A stretch of DNA of 64,000 bases. Origin: Nitrospirota bacterium. Its GTDB lineage: Bacteria; Nitrospirota_A; Leptospirillia; Leptospirillales; Leptospirillaceae. Position numbers and translations under genes: made by a program. Shown here one piece after another: positions 51,136 through 60,499 of the stretch (its first letter is position 1; each line of letters begins with the position of its first letter). The stretch is taken from positions 76,633 to 140,632 of the forward strand of contig JAKCDE010000004.1 of NCBI GenBank assembly GCA_021838585.1, read 5' to 3'. The notes under the pieces were generated by a model. The model did not search any database. It saw nothing but the letters and a program-made list of their open reading frames with translations, and was not told the DNA's origin.

Positions 51136-52300
51136 TCCGCGCGTCCTTGAAGCGATGCTTCCAGCATTTACCGACATATACGGGAATCCCAGCTCCCGGA
51201 ACCATGCCTTCGGGTGGCGGGCCGAGGAGATGTGCGAAAAAGGGCGCGAAGAGGTTGCCACCCTCATCGGGGCCGACCCGAAGGAGATCGTCTTCACTTC
51301 GGGAATGACCGAGTCGGACAACCTCGCCATCAAGGGCGTGGCCGGCATGTACCGCGAGAAGGGAAATCATATCATCACCACCGAAACGGAAATCCGCTCC
51401 GTCCTCGACCCTGTCCGCTCTCTCGAGGCCCAGGGCTTTGTGGTGACTGTCCTCCCTGTCGACCGGACCGGAAGGGTCGACCCGGAGGCGGTAAGGGCGG
51501 CGATACGTCCGGAGACGATTCTGGTCTCCATCATGACGGTCAACCACGAGGTGGGCACCGTTCAGCCGATCGCGGAGATCGGAGCAATCACCCGTGAAAA
51601 AGGGGTCCTTTTCCATACCAACGCCGCCTATGCCGCCGGGGTGATGGCCATAGACGTCAACGCCATGAATATCGACCTTCTTACCCTCAACGCCCATCTG
51701 ATTCACGGACCGAAGGGTGTGGGCGCCCTTTATGTCCGCAGAAAACCCCGCGTCAGGCTCTCTCCCCAGATCGAGGGAGGAGGACATGAGCGGGGCTTCC
51801 GGTCGGGGACGCTCAATACGCCGGGGATTGTCGGATTCGGAGCCGCCTGCCGGATCCTCAGGGAAAATCTTCCCGCTGAAATTGCCCACAGGAAGGCTTT
51901 GCGGGACCGCCTCGAAAACGGGATTCTTGAGGCCATCGAGTATGTGGAGGTCAACGGGAGCCGGGAGCACAGGAGCCCCGCCGTGAGCAATCTTTCCTTC
52001 GCCTTCGTGGAGGGGGAGGCCCTGCTCATGGGGCTTCGCGAGATCGCGCTTTCCTCCGGCTCGGCCTGCACATCGGCGACGCTCGAACCCTCGTACGTTC
52101 TGAAGTCTCTCGGAGTCGGAACGGACCTGGCCCACTCCTCCATCCGATTTTCGGTGGGCCGCTTCAACACCATGGAGGAGATCGAGGCCGTCATCCACAG
52201 CGTTCGCAAGGCGGTCGAAAAACTGCGGGAGATGTCGCCCCTCTATGAAATGGCCAAGGAAGGAATTGATCTGAAGAGCGTCCAGTGGAGTCCCCACTGA
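51092..52300 (+). CDS. iscS: IscS homologue lacking the PLP lysine (predicted non-desulfurase)
   Basis: The 402-residue protein aligns end to end with IscS, including VRRKPRVRL, GGGHERGFRSGTL, the mobile Cys loop SSGSACTSATLEPSY (Cys326), HSSIRFSVGRF and the IscU-docking C-terminus SPLYEMAKEGIDL. The PLP pocket is destroyed: the Schiff-base lysine of SGHK is Leu203 (AHLIHGPKG, codon CTG), the stacking His is Ile101, the Asp and Gln of the DATQ motif are Asn177 and Tyr180, and the second Asn of VNNE is His152. Cysteine desulfuration by PLP chemistry should be impossible. The frame is intact with AAAGGAG before the ATG. Archaeoglobus fulgidus IscS also lacks this lysine. A persulfide carrier or scaffold role for IscU is inferred. 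Confidence 0.93.
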   Translation: MDQVYLDNHSTTRVDPRVLEAMLPAFTDIYGNPSSRNHAFGWRAEEMCEKGREEVATLIGADPKEIVFTSGMTESDNLAIKGVAGMYREKGNHIITTETEIRSVLDPVRSLEAQGFVVTVLPVDRTGRVDPEAVRAAIRPETILVSIMTVNHEVGTVQPIAEIGAITREKGVLFHTNAAYAAGVMAIDVNAMNIDLLTLNAHLIHGPKGVGALYVRRKPRVRLSPQIEGGGHERGFRSGTLNTPGIVGFGAACRILRENLPAEIAHRKALRDRLENGILEAIEYVEVNGSREHRSPAVSNLSFAFVEGEALLMGLREIALSSGSACTSATLEPSYVLKSLGVGTDLAHSSIRFSVGRFNTMEEIEAVIHSVRKAVEKLREMSPLYEMAKEGIDLKSVQWSPH

Positions 52301-52387
52301 TCGCCGGCTTTACGGGAAGCGTCACCCCGCGAGGCCTGAGGGTTGACGGAGAAGAACATTGCACACACAGGATGAGGGAGCAGCACG

Positions 52388-52777
52388 ATGGCATACAGCG
52401 ACAAGGTGATCGATCACTACAACAATCCGAGAAACATGGGATCATTTGAAAAGACGGAAGAAAATGTCGGAACAGGGATCGTCGGGGCCCCGGAATGCGG
52501 AGATGTCATGAAGCTCCAGCTCAAGATCAACGACGACGGGGTCATCGAAGAGGCCCGGTTCAAGACATTCGGGTGCGGATCGGCGATCGCCTCGAGCTCC
52601 CTTGCCACGGAATGGGTCAAGGGAAAGACGGTCGAAGACGCTCTCAAGATCAAGAACACCGAAATCGCAAAAGAGCTCAACCTGCCTCCCGTCAAGCTCC
52701 ACTGTTCGGTCCTGGCGGAGGACGCCATCAAGGGAGCGATTTCGGATTACCAGAAAAAGAAGGAACAACACGCCTGA
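52388..52777 (+). CDS. iscU: Fe-S cluster scaffold IscU
   Basis: The 129-residue protein has all IscU ligands: Cys and Asp in GAPECGDVM, Cys in FGCGSAIASSS and Cys in HCSVLAEDAI, plus the LPPVK motif recognised by HscA. It assembles [2Fe-2S]/[4Fe-4S] clusters on IscS. It lies 87 bases after iscS. The scaffold looks fully functional, which makes the altered IscS more notable. Confidence 0.95.
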   Translation: MAYSDKVIDHYNNPRNMGSFEKTEENVGTGIVGAPECGDVMKLQLKINDDGVIEEARFKTFGCGSAIASSSLATEWVKGKTVEDALKIKNTEIAKELNLPPVKLHCSVLAEDAIKGAISDYQKKKEQHA

Positions 52778-52789
52778 AAGGGAGGGTCC

Positions 52790-53119
52790 ATGATACAGCT
52801 GACTGAAGCGGCCGCAAGCGAAGTGGTGCGTCTCAAAAAAAATCAGAACAAGGATTCCCACTTTCTTCGCCTGGGAATCGAAGGGGGAGGATGCTCCGGA
52901 CTTTCCTACCTCATCAAGCTCGAGGAGGCCCCCCAGGAATTCGATGAGGTGATCGATGGCCCCCGGGATATCCGCATCGTGATCGACCCCAAAAGCAAGG
53001 TCTATCTCGACGGATCGACCCTCGACTATGTCGGAGGAGGCCTGATGGGAGGAGGATTCAAGTTCGAAAATCCCAACGCAAGCCACAGCTGTGGATGCGG
53101 CTCTTCCTTCTCGGCCTGA
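52790..53119 (+). CDS. iscA: A-type Fe-S carrier IscA
   Basis: The 109-residue protein has the three conserved cysteines: GGGCSGLSY (about 35) and SCGCGSSF (about 100, 102). A-type carriers receive clusters from IscU and deliver them to apo-proteins. The ATG lies 12 bases after iscU behind GGGAGG. Confidence 0.93.
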   Translation: MIQLTEAAASEVVRLKKNQNKDSHFLRLGIEGGGCSGLSYLIKLEEAPQEFDEVIDGPRDIRIVIDPKSKVYLDGSTLDYVGGGLMGGGFKFENPNASHSCGCGSSFSA

Positions 53120-53202
53120 CCGCCGCTCGAAAGTCCTCAAATGAAAGCTGCCTCGGCGGAGGGAGAGAACCTGTCTCCCTCTTCTGACGTTAGGAGACTC
53201 TG

Positions 53203-53904
53203 ATGTCTGACACGAAAACTGCGGAAAAAAAACCATCCCAGGCGAACCTTCTGCATCCGGACAACCGGGAACACAGCCATTCCGTCTGCTGGAATTGCGA
53301 GAAAAAGATCGGTGACGAGGATGTGTGTCCCTCCTGCGTCCGTGTCCAGCCCTTCGGGCCTGAAAGGGATTATTACAGCATTCTGGGACTTCCCGCGCGT
53401 CTGACCCTCGACCCGAGACTTCTTGTCGCCGCCTATCACGAGAAAAGCCGCACCTTTCATCCGGACCACCATGTGGAAGACTCGGAAAAGGAGCAGACGA
53501 TCGCTCTGGGGAACGCATCCCTGGTCAACCTCGCCTTCCGGACCCTTCGGGACCCCTTTCTCAGAGCGCATTACTTCATCGGGCACGTCAAGGGCGAACC
53601 GGCCCGCCCAAACCGAAAGGCCGTCCTCTCTTCCAGCGATCTCATGGAAATCATGGATCTGAAGGAAGAAAGAGACGCTCTTCTTGCGAGCCAGGGCCCC
53701 GCTGTCGCCGAGCAAAGGCTTCGGGCGGTGATCGACCCCATCGAACAGGAGATCTACCACTCATTTGAGGAAATCGACGCGCTGGTGGACGGTTCCGAAG
53801 ACGGTCGGGAGAAGCTTTCGAAAGCCCTCGCCACATTGTCGGAACGGCTCGAAAAGCGCGCCTATCTCCAGAACCTTCTCAAGGAAATCAGGGAGGCCTC
53901 GTGA
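53203..53904 (+). CDS. hscB: Co-chaperone HscB with N-terminal zinc-finger extension
   Basis: The 233-residue protein has a J domain with YYSILGL and the HPD motif (FHPDHHV) and a C-terminal HscB three-helix domain for IscU binding. Before the J domain is a four-cysteine module, [17 protein letters not shown] (about 28-44), as in eukaryotic HSC20 and some bacterial HscB but not E. coli HscB. It delivers IscU to HscA and stimulates its ATPase. Its stop overlaps hscA (GTGA). Confidence 0.9.
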   Translation: MSDTKTAEKKPSQANLLHPDNREHSHSVCWNCEKKIGDEDVCPSCVRVQPFGPERDYYSILGLPARLTLDPRLLVAAYHEKSRTFHPDHHVEDSEKEQTIALGNASLVNLAFRTLRDPFLRAHYFIGHVKGEPARPNRKAVLSSSDLMEIMDLKEERDALLASQGPAVAEQRLRAVIDPIEQEIYHSFEEIDALVDGSEDGREKLSKALATLSERLEKRAYLQNLLKEIREAS

Positions 53905-55733
53905 ACCGAATCGTCGTGGGAATCGATCTAGGCACCACCCATTCGCTCGTGGCCTATCGCCGGGAGGATGGCCAGGTGGAGGTTGTCCCCGACCGGCAGG
54001 GGCGACTTCTTCTCCCCTCGGTCGTTGCCCTTTCAAAGGACGGGGTCCGCGTGGGGTGGAGCGCGCGAGAAAAAGTCAACGATCCGGAAACAACGGTCAT
54101 CTATGCGGCGAAGCGCCTGATGGGCCGCTCTTTTGAGGAGACAGAAGCCGAACGCAGGAGCCTGACCTATCCATTAGTCGACCACAAGGGTTCTCCCGCC
54201 GTCCCCGACCCCTTCCGGAACAGGTTCCTGACTCCGCCGGAAATCGGAGCCCTGGTTCTCCGCGATCTGAAAAACCGCGCGGAGGAATTCCTCTCCCAGG
54301 AGGTCTCCGAGGCCGTCATCACCGTACCGGCCTACTTCAACGACGCCCAGCGGCAGGCGACAAAGGATGCCGGGGCGCTCGCCGGTCTCAAGGTTCTCCG
54401 GATCATCAATGAGCCCACCGCGGCGGCTCTGGCTTATGGACTCGGCTCCGGAAAGGACGGCCTGTTCGCCATCTTCGACCTCGGAGGGGGGACCTTCGAC
54501 TTTTCCCTCCTCGATATTCGGAAGGGTATCTTCGAAGTGAGGGCGACTAATGGAGACACCCACCTGGGAGGAGAGGACTTCGACCGGGCCATCGTGGCGG
54601 CGTGGCTCGAAGAAAACCCCAAACTGTCCGCTCTCGCGGAACGCTCCGAAGTGCGCGACCTTCTCAGGAAGGAGGCGGAGCGCGTCAAGATCGCCCTCTC
54701 CCACAAGACCGAGGCGGAAGTCGTCCTTCCGGCCGTCGGATTTCGGACGACCCTGACCCGCGCCCGGATGAACGCCCTGGTCGAGCCCTACGTGGACCGG
54801 GCCCTTTCCTGTGTGCGGGCGGCACTCGCGGACGCAGGAACGGCTACATCCGATGTGGATGGGGTCATCCTCGTCGGAGGATCCACCCGTTTTCTCCGCT
54901 TCAAGGAGGCGGTGGCCGCCTTCTTCGGGAAACCTCTCTTCGACTCCGTGGACCCCGACCTGGTGGTCGCCGAGGGAGCGGCCGTCCAGGCCGACATCCT
55001 GTCGGGCCGGCGCAAGGACCTTCTCCTCCTCGATGTGACGCCGCTTTCTCTGGGAATCGAAACCATCGGAGGAGTCACCAGCACCCTCATCCCGCGCAAC
55101 ACCACAATCCCGGCCCAGGCCAAGGAGCTTTTCACGACCTACGTCGACGGACAGACGAATGTGGACATTCATGTCCTTCAGGGGGAGAGGGAGATGGCCA
55201 AGGACAACCGGAGCCTGGCGCGCTTCACCCTCTCCGGAGTTCCCCCCCTTCCCGCCGGCACCCCCCGTATAGAGGTCACCTTCCAGATCGACGCCAACGG
55301 CATTCTCGAAGTGACCGCCCGGGAGCAGACGACTGGAACGATGTCGAACGTGGTAATCCAACCCTCGTACGGTCTGGACAAGGACGACGTGCGGAATTTG
55401 CTCAAGGAGGCCTTTTCACACGCCCAGGAGGATTTCGCGACACGTCTTCTCGTCGATGCGAAAACGGAGGCCCAGACCGTCATCAACGCCACGGAGCGGG
55501 CCCTCGAAAGGGTCGGATCCGATATTCTCCCCGACGCCGACAGGGTCGCCATCCAGAATCAGGTGAAGCTCCTTAAAACGACCATGGAGGGAACGGACGG
55601 ACGGAAGGTTCGCGACGAGACGCAGGCTCTCGACCGCCTGACACAGCCGTTGGCCGAACGCCTGATGAACCAGTCCCTTTCGAACGCCCTCTCGGGAATG
55701 GCCCTTCCCCAGGAAGGAGGTTCCCATGCCTAA
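53901..55733 (+). CDS. hscA: Fe-S assembly Hsp70 chaperone HscA
   Basis: The 610-residue Hsp70 has [51 protein letters not shown] and VGGSTRF in the ATPase domain, and a substrate domain with [14 protein letters not shown]. The GTG start has GGGAGG 4 bases upstream and overlaps hscB. HscA binds the LPPVK motif of IscU to release clusters. Length and gene order identify HscA rather than DnaK. Confidence 0.93.
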   Translation: MNRIVVGIDLGTTHSLVAYRREDGQVEVVPDRQGRLLLPSVVALSKDGVRVGWSAREKVNDPETTVIYAAKRLMGRSFEETEAERRSLTYPLVDHKGSPAVPDPFRNRFLTPPEIGALVLRDLKNRAEEFLSQEVSEAVITVPAYFNDAQRQATKDAGALAGLKVLRIINEPTAAALAYGLGSGKDGLFAIFDLGGGTFDFSLLDIRKGIFEVRATNGDTHLGGEDFDRAIVAAWLEENPKLSALAERSEVRDLLRKEAERVKIALSHKTEAEVVLPAVGFRTTLTRARMNALVEPYVDRALSCVRAALADAGTATSDVDGVILVGGSTRFLRFKEAVAAFFGKPLFDSVDPDLVVAEGAAVQADILSGRRKDLLLLDVTPLSLGIETIGGVTSTLIPRNTTIPAQAKELFTTYVDGQTNVDIHVLQGEREMAKDNRSLARFTLSGVPPLPAGTPRIEVTFQIDANGILEVTAREQTTGTMSNVVIQPSYGLDKDDVRNLLKEAFSHAQEDFATRLLVDAKTEAQTVINATERALERVGSDILPDADRVAIQNQVKLLKTTMEGTDGRKVRDETQALDRLTQPLAERLMNQSLSNALSGMALPQEGGSHA

Positions 55734-56061
55734 GGTTTCGTTTCGCCCCGACGAACGTCTGGCCGAAACCTTCGCCCCCGTCACGGTGGAGGTCGCACCG
55801 GACACGACAATCCTCGAGGCGGCCAAAAAGGCCCACGTCCCACTGGAACACAACTGCGGAGGGGTCTGCGCCTGTTCGACATGCCATGTCATCGTCGACG
55901 ACGGATTCGACCGCCTCTCCCTCATGGAGGAGGACGAAGAGGATCAGCTCGACGAAGCCGAAGGCCTGACCCTCAAATCCCGCCTGGGATGTCAGGCCCA
56001 TATCAAGGGGGACATCTCTGTGCGGATTCCTCCCTGCAGCAAGGGATCACACGAACACTAA
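55726..56061 (+). CDS. fdx: [2Fe-2S] ferredoxin of the ISC system
   Basis: The 111-residue protein has the adrenodoxin-type ligands in [17 protein letters not shown] and the last Cys in LGCQAHIKG. It supplies electrons for reductive steps of cluster formation, including persulfide reduction, on IscU. It overlaps the hscA stop, with AAGGAGG before its ATG. Confidence 0.93.
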   Translation: MPKVSFRPDERLAETFAPVTVEVAPDTTILEAAKKAHVPLEHNCGGVCACSTCHVIVDDGFDRLSLMEEDEEDQLDEAEGLTLKSRLGCQAHIKGDISVRIPPCSKGSHEH

Positions 56062-56074
56062 CAGGGGAAAACCC

Positions 56075-56278
56075 GTGAACTGGAACGAGCCCTACGAAAT
56101 CGGTTATCAGCTATATGAACACCATCCGGAGATCGACCCCCTCACGGTCCGATTTACCGACTTGCACCAGTGGATCCTTGCCCTTCCGGGATTTTCGGGG
56201 GATCCCAAATCATCGAACGAAAAGATTCTCGAAGCCATCCAGATGGCGTGGCTGGAAGAATGGAAGGACAACCAGTAA
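56075..56278 (+). CDS. iscX: IscX (YfhJ-type) ISC accessory protein
   Basis: The 67-residue acidic protein carries the IscX signature HPEIDPLTVRFTDLHQWILAL and SNEKILEAIQMAWLEEW. IscX binds IscS near the frataxin site and modulates cysteine desulfurase in E. coli. Retention here, with an IscS that seems unable to desulfurate, implies that the IscS-IscX surface still matters. Confidence 0.93.
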   Translation: MNWNEPYEIGYQLYEHHPEIDPLTVRFTDLHQWILALPGFSGDPKSSNEKILEAIQMAWLEEWKDNQ

Positions 56279-56682
56279 CACCTCCCCGCCTGCTCCGGAT
56301 CCGCACCCGCCTTCCTTCGGCCTCCCTGTCGCCGGAGGCTCTGGTCGCCCGCCTTTTGTGGGCGAGGAAGGGAACGGGTCGTCCGGTGACGTGGGAAGAC
56401 TACCGAAGGGCCCGGGAAAGCCGTGAGGGGGGCGTCGACATCACCCAAGACACATTCCGGCGCCTTCTCGGGACCGTCGCTCCGGATCCCGGGTTCAGCT
56501 GGAGGGATCACTTGTTCCGCCCGGGAGTCAGGGACTCCCAGGGACGGGAATACGAAGTGCTCGCAACCTCTCCTGACCGGATTGACCTTGTAAGGGAGGA
56601 CGGCGTGACAGGATATTCGAGCCGGAAGGAATTTCTGGAGCATTTTGAACCTCTTCTTCGTACAGACGAACCATCTGGATAA
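56260..56682 (+). CDS. Conserved-looking hypothetical protein in the isc-mrp operon
   Basis: The 140-residue form starts at ATG 56260, overlapping iscX by 19 bases; the frame is open further upstream inside iscX. It is basic and contains GRPVTWEDYRRARESREGG, PGFSWRDHLFRPGVRDSQG and a C-terminal EFLEHFEPLL. I do not recognise a family. The position between iscX and mrp suggests an Fe-S-related role, but there are no cysteines. Confidence 0.6.
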   Translation: MEGQPVTPPRLLRIRTRLPSASLSPEALVARLLWARKGTGRPVTWEDYRRARESREGGVDITQDTFRRLLGTVAPDPGFSWRDHLFRPGVRDSQGREYEVLATSPDRIDLVREDGVTGYSSRKEFLEHFEPLLRTDEPSG

Positions 56683-56714
56683 ATATGGAACCATCAACCC
56701 ATCGGAGAGCCCCT

Positions 56715-57806
56715 ATGAGTCAGGAAAAAGATCAGGAAATCGGACAAATGGTCATGAAGGCCCTCGGGCGCGTGATCGAACCGGACTTCAAGAAGGATCT
56801 TGTCACACTGAAAATGATCGAGGACCTTTCGGTCAAGGACGGCAACGTCACCTTCACCGTGATTCTTACGACACCGGCCTGCCCACTCAAGGAGGAGATC
56901 AAGAAGGCCTGCATGGAGGCTTTGGCCCCGATCGCGGGAATTCGCTCTGTGGACATCCACATGACTTCACGCACGACCGGAGGCGGCGCCCGGGAGGGAA
57001 AGGCTGAAATAGAGGGTGTCAAGAATGTCATTGCGGTCTCCAGCGGAAAAGGAGGAGTCGGCAAGTCCACCACGGCTGTCAATCTGGCCATCGCCCTCAC
57101 GGAACTCGGGGCGAAGGTCGGCATCCTTGACTCGGATGTCTACGGACCGAACATTCCCATGATGCTCGGGATCAACGCCCTTCCGAAACAGGTGAACAAC
57201 CGCTGGTTTCCCCCGAAGGCCTACGGAATCCCGGTGATGTCCATGGCCTTCATGGCTCCTCCGGGAGCTCCTCTCATCTGGCGCGGACCCATGCTGCACG
57301 GGATCATCACCCAGTTCGTCCGGGATGTGGAATGGGGGGAGCTCGACTATCTCGTCGTCGACATGCCTCCCGGAACGGGCGACGCCCAGCTCTCCCTGGC
57401 CCAGCTCGTGCCTGTGACGGGAGCCATCATCGTCACGACCCCGCAGGAAGTCGCCCTGTCGGATTCCCGGAGGGGCCTCGCCATGTTCCAGAAGGTGAAT
57501 GTTCCCATTCTCGGGATCGTCGAAAACATGAGCTCCTTCCATTGCCCCCATTGCCACCATGAAACCCCCATTTTTTCCCAGGGGGGAGGAGAGAAGGCCG
57601 CCGCAGAACTCAAGGTCCCCTTTCTCGGAAGGATTCCCATCGACCTTTCCATCCGCCAGGCGGGAGACGAGGGACGCCCGATCGGGATCGCCCAGCCAGA
57701 GAGCCCGCTGGCGGAAGCCTACCTGAAAATTGCGGGGAACATCGCCTCCCGCATCAGCGTCCTGAACTCCGAGTTCACGCCCATCACCCTCGGAACTTTG
57801 GCCTGA
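56715..57806 (+). CDS. mrp: Mrp/ApbC-type Fe-S cluster carrier ATPase
   Basis: The 363-residue protein starts at ATG 56715 with GGAGAG 5 bases upstream. It has an N-terminal MIP18/DUF59 domain (ALGRVIEPDFKKDLVTLKMI ... TTPACPLKEEI), the deviant Walker A SSGKGGVGKST, and the CxxC motif in HCPHCHHET that binds a bridging cluster between two subunits. It transfers [4Fe-4S] clusters to apo-enzymes. It continues the isc operon direction. Confidence 0.93.
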   Translation: MSQEKDQEIGQMVMKALGRVIEPDFKKDLVTLKMIEDLSVKDGNVTFTVILTTPACPLKEEIKKACMEALAPIAGIRSVDIHMTSRTTGGGAREGKAEIEGVKNVIAVSSGKGGVGKSTTAVNLAIALTELGAKVGILDSDVYGPNIPMMLGINALPKQVNNRWFPPKAYGIPVMSMAFMAPPGAPLIWRGPMLHGIITQFVRDVEWGELDYLVVDMPPGTGDAQLSLAQLVPVTGAIIVTTPQEVALSDSRRGLAMFQKVNVPILGIVENMSSFHCPHCHHETPIFSQGGGEKAAAELKVPFLGRIPIDLSIRQAGDEGRPIGIAQPESPLAEAYLKIAGNIASRISVLNSEFTPITLGTLA

Positions 57807-57891
57807 AAACCGAAAGGGGAGGGCTCCCTCCTCTTTCCATTGACCCGACGAAATCAAGCTCCAGATTTCCATTTCTAGGGCAAGGAGACCC

Positions 57892-58140
57892 ATGGATCCA
57901 CTCAAGGTGCAACGTCTGGCAGTTTTCGACGAACGCCACAAGGAATATCGTCTGGCCCGGCGCCGCTCCGAAATCGCCTACAAAAAAACCCTCGGCACGG
58001 AAGAGTCCCCCTCCGGGGCTGGTGCACCCGAAGACTGGAAGGTGTGGGAAGAGGCGCTCTCCCTCGAACTCGAAGCCTTCCTCGACCTCAAGGAGTCCTG
58101 GGAGGCTCTTTGCCGCAACGAACCATGGACCGCACCCTGA
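57892..58140 (+). CDS. Hypothetical acidic helical protein (82 aa)
   Basis: AAGGAG lies before the ATG by 5 bases. The protein is charged and helical (DERHKEYRLARRRSEIAYKK, EEALSLELEAFLDLKESWEAL) with no cysteine core and one Cys near the end. No family is recognised. It overlaps the truA start by 16 bases. Confidence 0.6.
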   Translation: MDPLKVQRLAVFDERHKEYRLARRRSEIAYKKTLGTEESPSGAGAPEDWKVWEEALSLELEAFLDLKESWEALCRNEPWTAP

Positions 58141-58943
58141 AGGGAATGGGTAAGACCAGGGTCGCGCTTCTCCTGGCCTATGACGGTCGCGCCCTGTCGG
58201 GATGGCAGGTCCAGCCGAAGGACCGGACGGTCCAGGGCCTTCTCGAAGAGGCGCTGGGCTCCCTCGCCAAAGTCCGGATCCGGATCACGGGTGCGGGGCG
58301 GACCGATGCCGGGGTTTCCGCCTGGGGACAGGTGGCCCATGCCGATCTTCCCGAAGAATTTTCCATTCCGCATGACCGTCTCGCGCGAATCCTGAACACC
58401 CGCCTCCCTCCGGAAATTCGCGTGATCGAATCGCGGTCCGTCCCTGAAAGCTTTCATGCCCGCCACAGCGCCACAGGTAAAATCTACAAATACTCCTTTC
58501 GCCTTCTTCCCGAGACCCTGACCCGCCATCCGTTGGCCGACCCTTTTTCCGGCCCTCTTCATGCGGACTTCGATCTGGAAAGAGCGGCGGAGGCATCCCG
58601 GGCCTTTATCGGACGCCATGATTTCCGGCATTTTTCGGTGGCTTCCTCCTGCCCTGAAGATCCAGTCCGTTCCATCACCGGACTTTTCTGGGAACCTGTT
58701 CCGGCGGGACTGTCGCTCTGGATCACCGGACCGGGCTTTCTCCATCGCATGGTCCGGATGATCGGAGGGATTCTGAAGGAGGTGGGAGAGGGACGGCGGA
58801 GCAGTGCGGAAATTGCGTCACTTCTTCGCCCGGGATCGCCTCCCCCCTTCCGGCCCATCACCCCCCTACCCCCGGAAGGTCTTGCGCTGGTTCGCGTGCT
58901 CTACGGTCACCGGGATCCATTCGACCCGAGATTCCAAAGCTGA
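58125..58943 (+). CDS. truA: tRNA pseudouridine(38-40) synthase TruA
   Basis: The 272-residue protein has the TruA motif GAGRTDAGVSA with catalytic Asp61, YDGRALSGWQVQP near the start and FLHRMVRMIGG near the end. It modifies positions 38-40 of tRNA anticodon stems. The start is either ATG 58125 or ATG 58146; neither has a strong site and the frame is open upstream inside the preceding gene. Confidence 0.92.
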   Translation: MDRTLKGMGKTRVALLLAYDGRALSGWQVQPKDRTVQGLLEEALGSLAKVRIRITGAGRTDAGVSAWGQVAHADLPEEFSIPHDRLARILNTRLPPEIRVIESRSVPESFHARHSATGKIYKYSFRLLPETLTRHPLADPFSGPLHADFDLERAAEASRAFIGRHDFRHFSVASSCPEDPVRSITGLFWEPVPAGLSLWITGPGFLHRMVRMIGGILKEVGEGRRSSAEIASLLRPGSPPPFRPITPLPPEGLALVRVLYGHRDPFDPRFQS

Positions 58944-58988
58944 TATTCTTCTTTCAGAACACACCTCCTCTCTTTCTGGAAGGCTTCG

Positions 58989-60038
58989 ATGACCTCTGAA
59001 TCGCGAGACACATTTGTCCGGATCGGACCGGACCCCGCCCCCGTCGTCCTTGGAGGGGGATCGTGGGGCACCGCCCTGGCCGGCCATCTTGCATCTGCCG
59101 GATGGCCAACGACCCTGTGGGTCCGGGATCCCATCCTGGCCCAGGATATCTGCCGCACCCGGGAGAACCGCGTCTACATGCCCGGCATCCCTCTTCCGGC
59201 ATCCCTTTCGGTCACGCACGATCTCCATGCGGCCCTCGAGGCGGGGACACTCCTCGTTCTGGCCATTCCCTGCCAGTCCTGCCGCGAGGTCCTGACAACC
59301 GTCCGCAAGCATCTCTCCGCGCCACTCCCGGTTATCGGAACCACCAAGGGAATCGAGCAGGAGAACCTGTCTCTCGTCTCGGAGATCGTCGCCGAATCCT
59401 ACTCGCCTTCCTCCGGAGACTATGCCATCCTTTCGGGCCCCTCCTTCGCAAGGGAAGTCCTCAAGAGGGCGCCGACCGCCGTCGTGGCCGCTTCCGCGGA
59501 CCACGTCCTGGCCAGCGAAGTGCAGCGGCTCTTCAATACTCGGTGGTTCAAGGTCTATACCCGGCGGGATGTTCACGGGATCGAGGTGGCCGGAGCCCTG
59601 AAAAATGTCTTTGCGATCGCAACGGGGATCGCCGACGGGATGGGGCTCGGCGACAACGCCAGGGCGGCCCTCATCACGCGCGGGCTCGCGGAGATGACCC
59701 GGATCGGCCTTCGAATGGGGGCCGAACCCTTGACCTTTTCAGGGCTGGCCGGGGTGGGGGATCTTCTTCTGACCGCCATGGGAGACAAGAGCCGGAACAG
59801 AACGGTGGGGCTGCGACTCGGACAGGGCGGAGAGCTCAAGACCATTCTGACAGAGCTTGGACAGGTCGCCGAGGGCGTCACAACAACCGAATCGGCCTTT
59901 GAGCTCTCGATACGATACGGCGTGGAGCTTCCCATCACCCGTGCTGTCTACCGGATCCTTTACGAAAAAGCCGATCTGAAAGAGACCCTGGCGGAACTGA
60001 TGAGCCGGCCGCTCCGTTCCGAGGAAGATCTGTCCTGA
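58989..60038 (+). CDS. gpsA: Glycerol-3-phosphate dehydrogenase [NAD(P)+]
   Basis: The 349-residue protein has the nucleotide loop VLGGGSWGTALA, TTKGIEQ, LSGPSFAREV and EVAGALKNVFAIATGI with the catalytic lysines, then GLAGVGDLLLT. It makes sn-glycerol-3-phosphate for phospholipids. It carries about 15 extra N-terminal residues before the Rossmann fold; the ATG at 58989 has GGAAGG upstream. Confidence 0.94.
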   Translation: MTSESRDTFVRIGPDPAPVVLGGGSWGTALAGHLASAGWPTTLWVRDPILAQDICRTRENRVYMPGIPLPASLSVTHDLHAALEAGTLLVLAIPCQSCREVLTTVRKHLSAPLPVIGTTKGIEQENLSLVSEIVAESYSPSSGDYAILSGPSFAREVLKRAPTAVVAASADHVLASEVQRLFNTRWFKVYTRRDVHGIEVAGALKNVFAIATGIADGMGLGDNARAALITRGLAEMTRIGLRMGAEPLTFSGLAGVGDLLLTAMGDKSRNRTVGLRLGQGGELKTILTELGQVAEGVTTTESAFELSIRYGVELPITRAVYRILYEKADLKETLAELMSRPLRSEEDLS

Positions 60039-60096
60039 AAATGCTGTCCCCTGTCACCACATATAACTGATTACAACGCTTGAAAGGATAACTCTC

Positions 60097-60420
60097 ATGG
60101 CCACCCCATCTCCAAAGCATATTGAGGCCCCTGACTCCCGGTCCGTCCGGATCGTGTGGAGGGACGGCCACGAATCCCTCTACGGAAACCAGTATCTCAG
60201 GCTGTCCTGTCCCTGCGCCGCCTGCGTCAATGAATGGACAGGGGAACGGACCATCCGGGAGTCGGATGTCCCCATGGAAATCCGTCCCGTCTCCTGGCAT
60301 CTGGTCGGTAATTACGCCCTTTCAGTCGGCTTCTCCGATGGACACGATACGGGAATCTATTCCTTCGAATTTCTCCGGGATCATTGTCCCTGCCCGAGCT
60401 GTCATCCAAAGACTCGCTGA
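60097..60420 (+). CDS. DUF971-family protein
   Basis: The 107-residue protein is a free-standing DUF971 domain: VRIVWRDGHESLYG, YLRLSCPCAACVNEWTG and FLRDHCPCPSCHP. The domain also forms the N-terminus of gamma-butyrobetaine hydroxylase and is often fused to or near Mrp. The two CPC..C clusters could bind a metal. It lies in the run of genes following isc and mrp. Confidence 0.82.
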   Translation: MATPSPKHIEAPDSRSVRIVWRDGHESLYGNQYLRLSCPCAACVNEWTGERTIRESDVPMEIRPVSWHLVGNYALSVGFSDGHDTGIYSFEFLRDHCPCPSCHPKTR

Positions 60421-60499
60421 GCCGGGACCACCGTCCTTGTGGTAGGATAGGGGCATCGACAATGCCGGAGGCAATCAATCATCAGCTGGGAGGCCGTTT

